Source: Pseudoxanthomonas sp. Root630 (GTDB taxonomy: Bacteria > Pseudomonadota > Gammaproteobacteria > Xanthomonadales > Xanthomonadaceae). Taken from it: a DNA stretch of 64,000 nt. Positions 62,063 through 64,000 of the stretch are shown in pieces. A program made the translations under genes and the position numbers. Each line of letters begins with the position of its first letter. Position 1 is the first letter of the stretch. The notes beneath the pieces were generated by a model. The model saw only the letters and a program-made list of their open reading frames with translations, was not told the origin of the DNA and ran no database searches. Where the stretch lies: NCBI RefSeq assembly GCF_001427585.1, contig NZ_LMGY01000001.1, positions 497,270-561,269 on the forward strand. Reading direction: 5' to 3'.

Positions 62063-62704
62063 ATGGACCTGACCGATACCCAGACCGCCATCCTTGCCCT
62101 GATAACGGAGCGGCTCGAGGCCGAAGGCATGCCCCCGTCGCAGGCCGAGATCGCCAAGGCTTTCGGCTTCAAGGGAGTCCGGGCGGCGCAATACCACCTG
62201 GAAGCACTCGAACTGGCGGGCGCCATTGAACGTGTGCCGGGACGGGCCCGCGGTATCCGGGTGCTGAAAGCACTGCCGTCGCCTCAGCCGGACCTCGCTT
62301 TCCCAGCCGCCAACGAAGACGCGCTGCGCATCCCCGTGCTCGGCCAGGTGGCCGCGGGCGCGCCGATCGGGGCCGACGCCGACCACCACGACTATGTGCT
62401 GCTCGACCGTGCCTTCTTCGCCCCCGCGCCGGATTACCTGCTGAAGGTCAAAGGCGATTCGATGCGCGACGAGGGCATCTTCGACGGCGACCTGATCGGG
62501 GTGCACCGTACCCGCGATGCGCGTTCGGGTCAGATCGTGGTGGCGCGCATCGATGATGCGATCACCGTCAAGCTGCTGAAAGTGGGGAAGGACCGCATCC
62601 GCCTGCTTCCCCGCAATCCCGACTATGCGCCGATCGAGGTCTTGCCCGACCAGGATTTCGCCATCGAAGGCCTGTACTGCGGCCTGGTGAGGCCGAACCG
62701 GTGA
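62063..62704 (+). CDS. lexA: SOS repressor LexA
   Basis: 213 aa from ATG 62063. Helix-turn-helix is PPSQAEIAKAFGFKGVRAAQ. The Ala-Gly cleavage site is in GQVAAGAPIG, the catalytic Ser in VKGDSMRDEG and the catalytic Lys in DAITVKLL. It autocleaves with RecA filaments. The operator lies immediately upstream, so autoregulation is clear. recA follows after a 193-bp gap. Confidence 0.97.
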   Translation: MDLTDTQTAILALITERLEAEGMPPSQAEIAKAFGFKGVRAAQYHLEALELAGAIERVPGRARGIRVLKALPSPQPDLAFPAANEDALRIPVLGQVAAGAPIGADADHHDYVLLDRAFFAPAPDYLLKVKGDSMRDEGIFDGDLIGVHRTRDARSGQIVVARIDDAITVKLLKVGKDRIRLLPRNPDYAPIEVLPDQDFAIEGLYCGLVRPNR

Positions 62705-62897
62705 GCCGGGGCGAACCTCGGCCGTCGTATTCGACCGGCATCGCCGTGCGGCAATTCCCGACCATTCCATGCGGCTGTCGCCGATCCACTGCGGCGAAGC
62801 AGGCCGTTACCGTCTTCCATGCCCGCCCCGTCGCAGCCTGTGCGATGGAAGCCCCCCACACTGATCGCACCTGACCACTTTGACGAGGACCCCGACG

Positions 62898-63935
62898 ATG
62901 GACGAGAACAAGAAGCGTGCCCTTTCCGCCGCACTGACCCAGATCGAGCGCCAGTTCGGCAAGGGCTCGGTCATGCGCATGGGCGATAAGGTGATCGAGC
63001 CCGTCGAGGTCATCCCCACGGGCTCCCTGATGCTGGACCTGGCGCTGGGTATCGGGGGCCTGCCCAAGGGTCGTGTCGTCGAAATCTACGGCCCTGAGTC
63101 CTCCGGCAAGACCACGCTGACCCTGCAGGCCATCGCCGAATGCCAGAAGCAGGGCGGCACGGCGGCCTTCATCGATGCCGAGCACGCGCTGGACCCGGTC
63201 TATGCCGCCAAGCTGGGCGTCAACGTGGATGACCTGCTGTTGTCGCAGCCCGATACGGGTGAGCAGGCGCTCGAAATCGCGGACATGCTGGTCCGTTCGG
63301 GTTCCATCGACATCGTGGTCATCGACTCCGTCGCCGCGCTGACCCCCAGAGCTGAAATCGAGGGCGAGATGGGCGACCAGTTGCCCGGCTTGCAGGCGCG
63401 CCTGATGAGCCAGGCCTTGCGCAAGTTGACCGGTAATATCAAGCGCTCCAACACGCTGGTTGTCTTCATCAATCAGCTGCGCATGAAGATCGGCGTGATG
63501 ATGCCGGGCCAGAGCCCGGAAACCACGACCGGCGGCAACGCGCTGAAGTTCTATGCCTCTGTTCGCCTGGACATCCGCCGCATCGGTGCCATCAAGAAGG
63601 GCGACGAGATCATCGGTAACCAGACCAAGATCAAGGTGGTCAAGAACAAGCTGGCTCCCCCCTTCAAGCAGGTGGTCACCGAGATCCTGTATGGCGAAGG
63701 CATCAGCCGAGAGGGCGAGCTCATCGACATGGGCGTGGAGGCCAAGCTGGTCGACAAGGCGGGCGCCTGGTACGGCTATGGCGGTGAACGCATCGGGCAG
63801 GGCAAGGACAATGCGCGGACGTTCCTGCGCGAGAATCCCGCCGTAGCAGCCAAGCTGGAGGCTGAGCTTCGCGAGAAGTTCCAGCCGGAAGAAGCCAAGC
63901 GCGATCAGGATGCCGACGACGACAGCGACGATTGA
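62898..63935 (+). CDS. recA: Recombinase RecA
   Basis: 345 aa. Walker [10 protein letters not shown], the [12 protein letters not shown] loop region and acidic tail ending DADDDSDD are all as in other RecAs. It drives homologous recombination and LexA cleavage. recX begins 28 bp downstream. No separate LexA box was seen between lexA and recA. Confidence 0.98.
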   Translation: MDENKKRALSAALTQIERQFGKGSVMRMGDKVIEPVEVIPTGSLMLDLALGIGGLPKGRVVEIYGPESSGKTTLTLQAIAECQKQGGTAAFIDAEHALDPVYAAKLGVNVDDLLLSQPDTGEQALEIADMLVRSGSIDIVVIDSVAALTPRAEIEGEMGDQLPGLQARLMSQALRKLTGNIKRSNTLVVFINQLRMKIGVMMPGQSPETTTGGNALKFYASVRLDIRRIGAIKKGDEIIGNQTKIKVVKNKLAPPFKQVVTEILYGEGISREGELIDMGVEAKLVDKAGAWYGYGGERIGQGKDNARTFLRENPAVAAKLEAELREKFQPEEAKRDQDADDDSDD

Positions 63936-63963
63936 GTGCTGATGGCGCAAAGAGGTGTTCAGC

Positions 63964-64000
63964 GTGGCAGATGAGAACGCGGGCGGTCGCAGATCGCGTC
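63964..64000 (+). CDS. recX: Start of RecX (cut by the window edge)
   Basis: From GTG 63964, preceded by AGAGG, the frame gives VADENAGGRRSR before the window ends. The position directly after recA and the basic N terminus fit RecX, the RecA modulator. Too short to be certain; an ATG at 63971 in another frame is the alternative. Confidence 0.45.
   Translation, partial: MADENAGGRRSR

Overview
The window is a high-GC, gene-dense chromosomal segment of a gammaproteobacterium of the Xanthomonadaceae (Pseudoxanthomonas, Stenotrophomonas, Xanthomonas or Lysobacter type). This rests on the run pncC-lexA-recA-recX, on a palindromic LexA box (TTAGTAGTAATACTACTAA) of the Xanthomonadaceae type, on the two-PstS plus OprP phosphate locus, and on REP-like palindromes between genes. 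The genus is an inference.

Layout. 0-1 kb: a DUF692 (MNIO) enzyme, cut by the window edge, downstream of a small exported precursor with six EGKCG motifs split by a paired EF-hand. This looks like a bufferin/HvfA-type copper-binding RiPP system. 1-8.6 kb: a phosphate-starvation regulon (pstSCAB-phoU, a second non-lipoprotein PstS and a phosphate porin) with 11-bp-period PHO-box-like repeats in front of each unit. 8.7-20.9 kb: M28 peptidase, nth, a crotonase pair (one hydratase-like, one isomerase-like), FKBP, a DUF1289-NUDIX fusion with a sulfurtransferase, a PstS-OmpA fusion, a PCuAC copper chaperone, a thioesterase and uvrA. 21-31 kb: housekeeping (rplU-rpmA-obgE, rpsT, murJ, ribF-ileS-lspA-ispH). 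30.8-38 kb: smaller accessory genes of little-known function, tRNA-Thr(CGU) and radA. 38-46.5 kb: a coq7-like gene and ypjD, divergent from ffh, then rpsP-rimM-trmD-rplS, hslR and others. 46.6-51.8 kb: katG and mutS.

51.9-61.4 kb is an accessory block between mutS and pncC, which are normally close neighbours in Xanthomonadaceae. It holds a lower-GC CrtC/AttH-like gene whose start codon seems to have decayed to ACG, a dead IS3 element, a TetR-hydroxyacyl-CoA dehydrogenase-oleate hydratase operon with a 26-bp palindromic operator, a frameshifted HEPN remnant and a TonB-dependent receptor. Related sequence blocks lie on both sides of its core. The window closes with pncC, lexA, recA and the first codons of recX.

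The candidates for less-described biology are the EF-hand/EGKCG metallophore precursor, the regulated oleate-hydratase cassette in the mutS-pncC gap, and the fusion proteins (DUF1289-NUDIX, PstS-OmpA).
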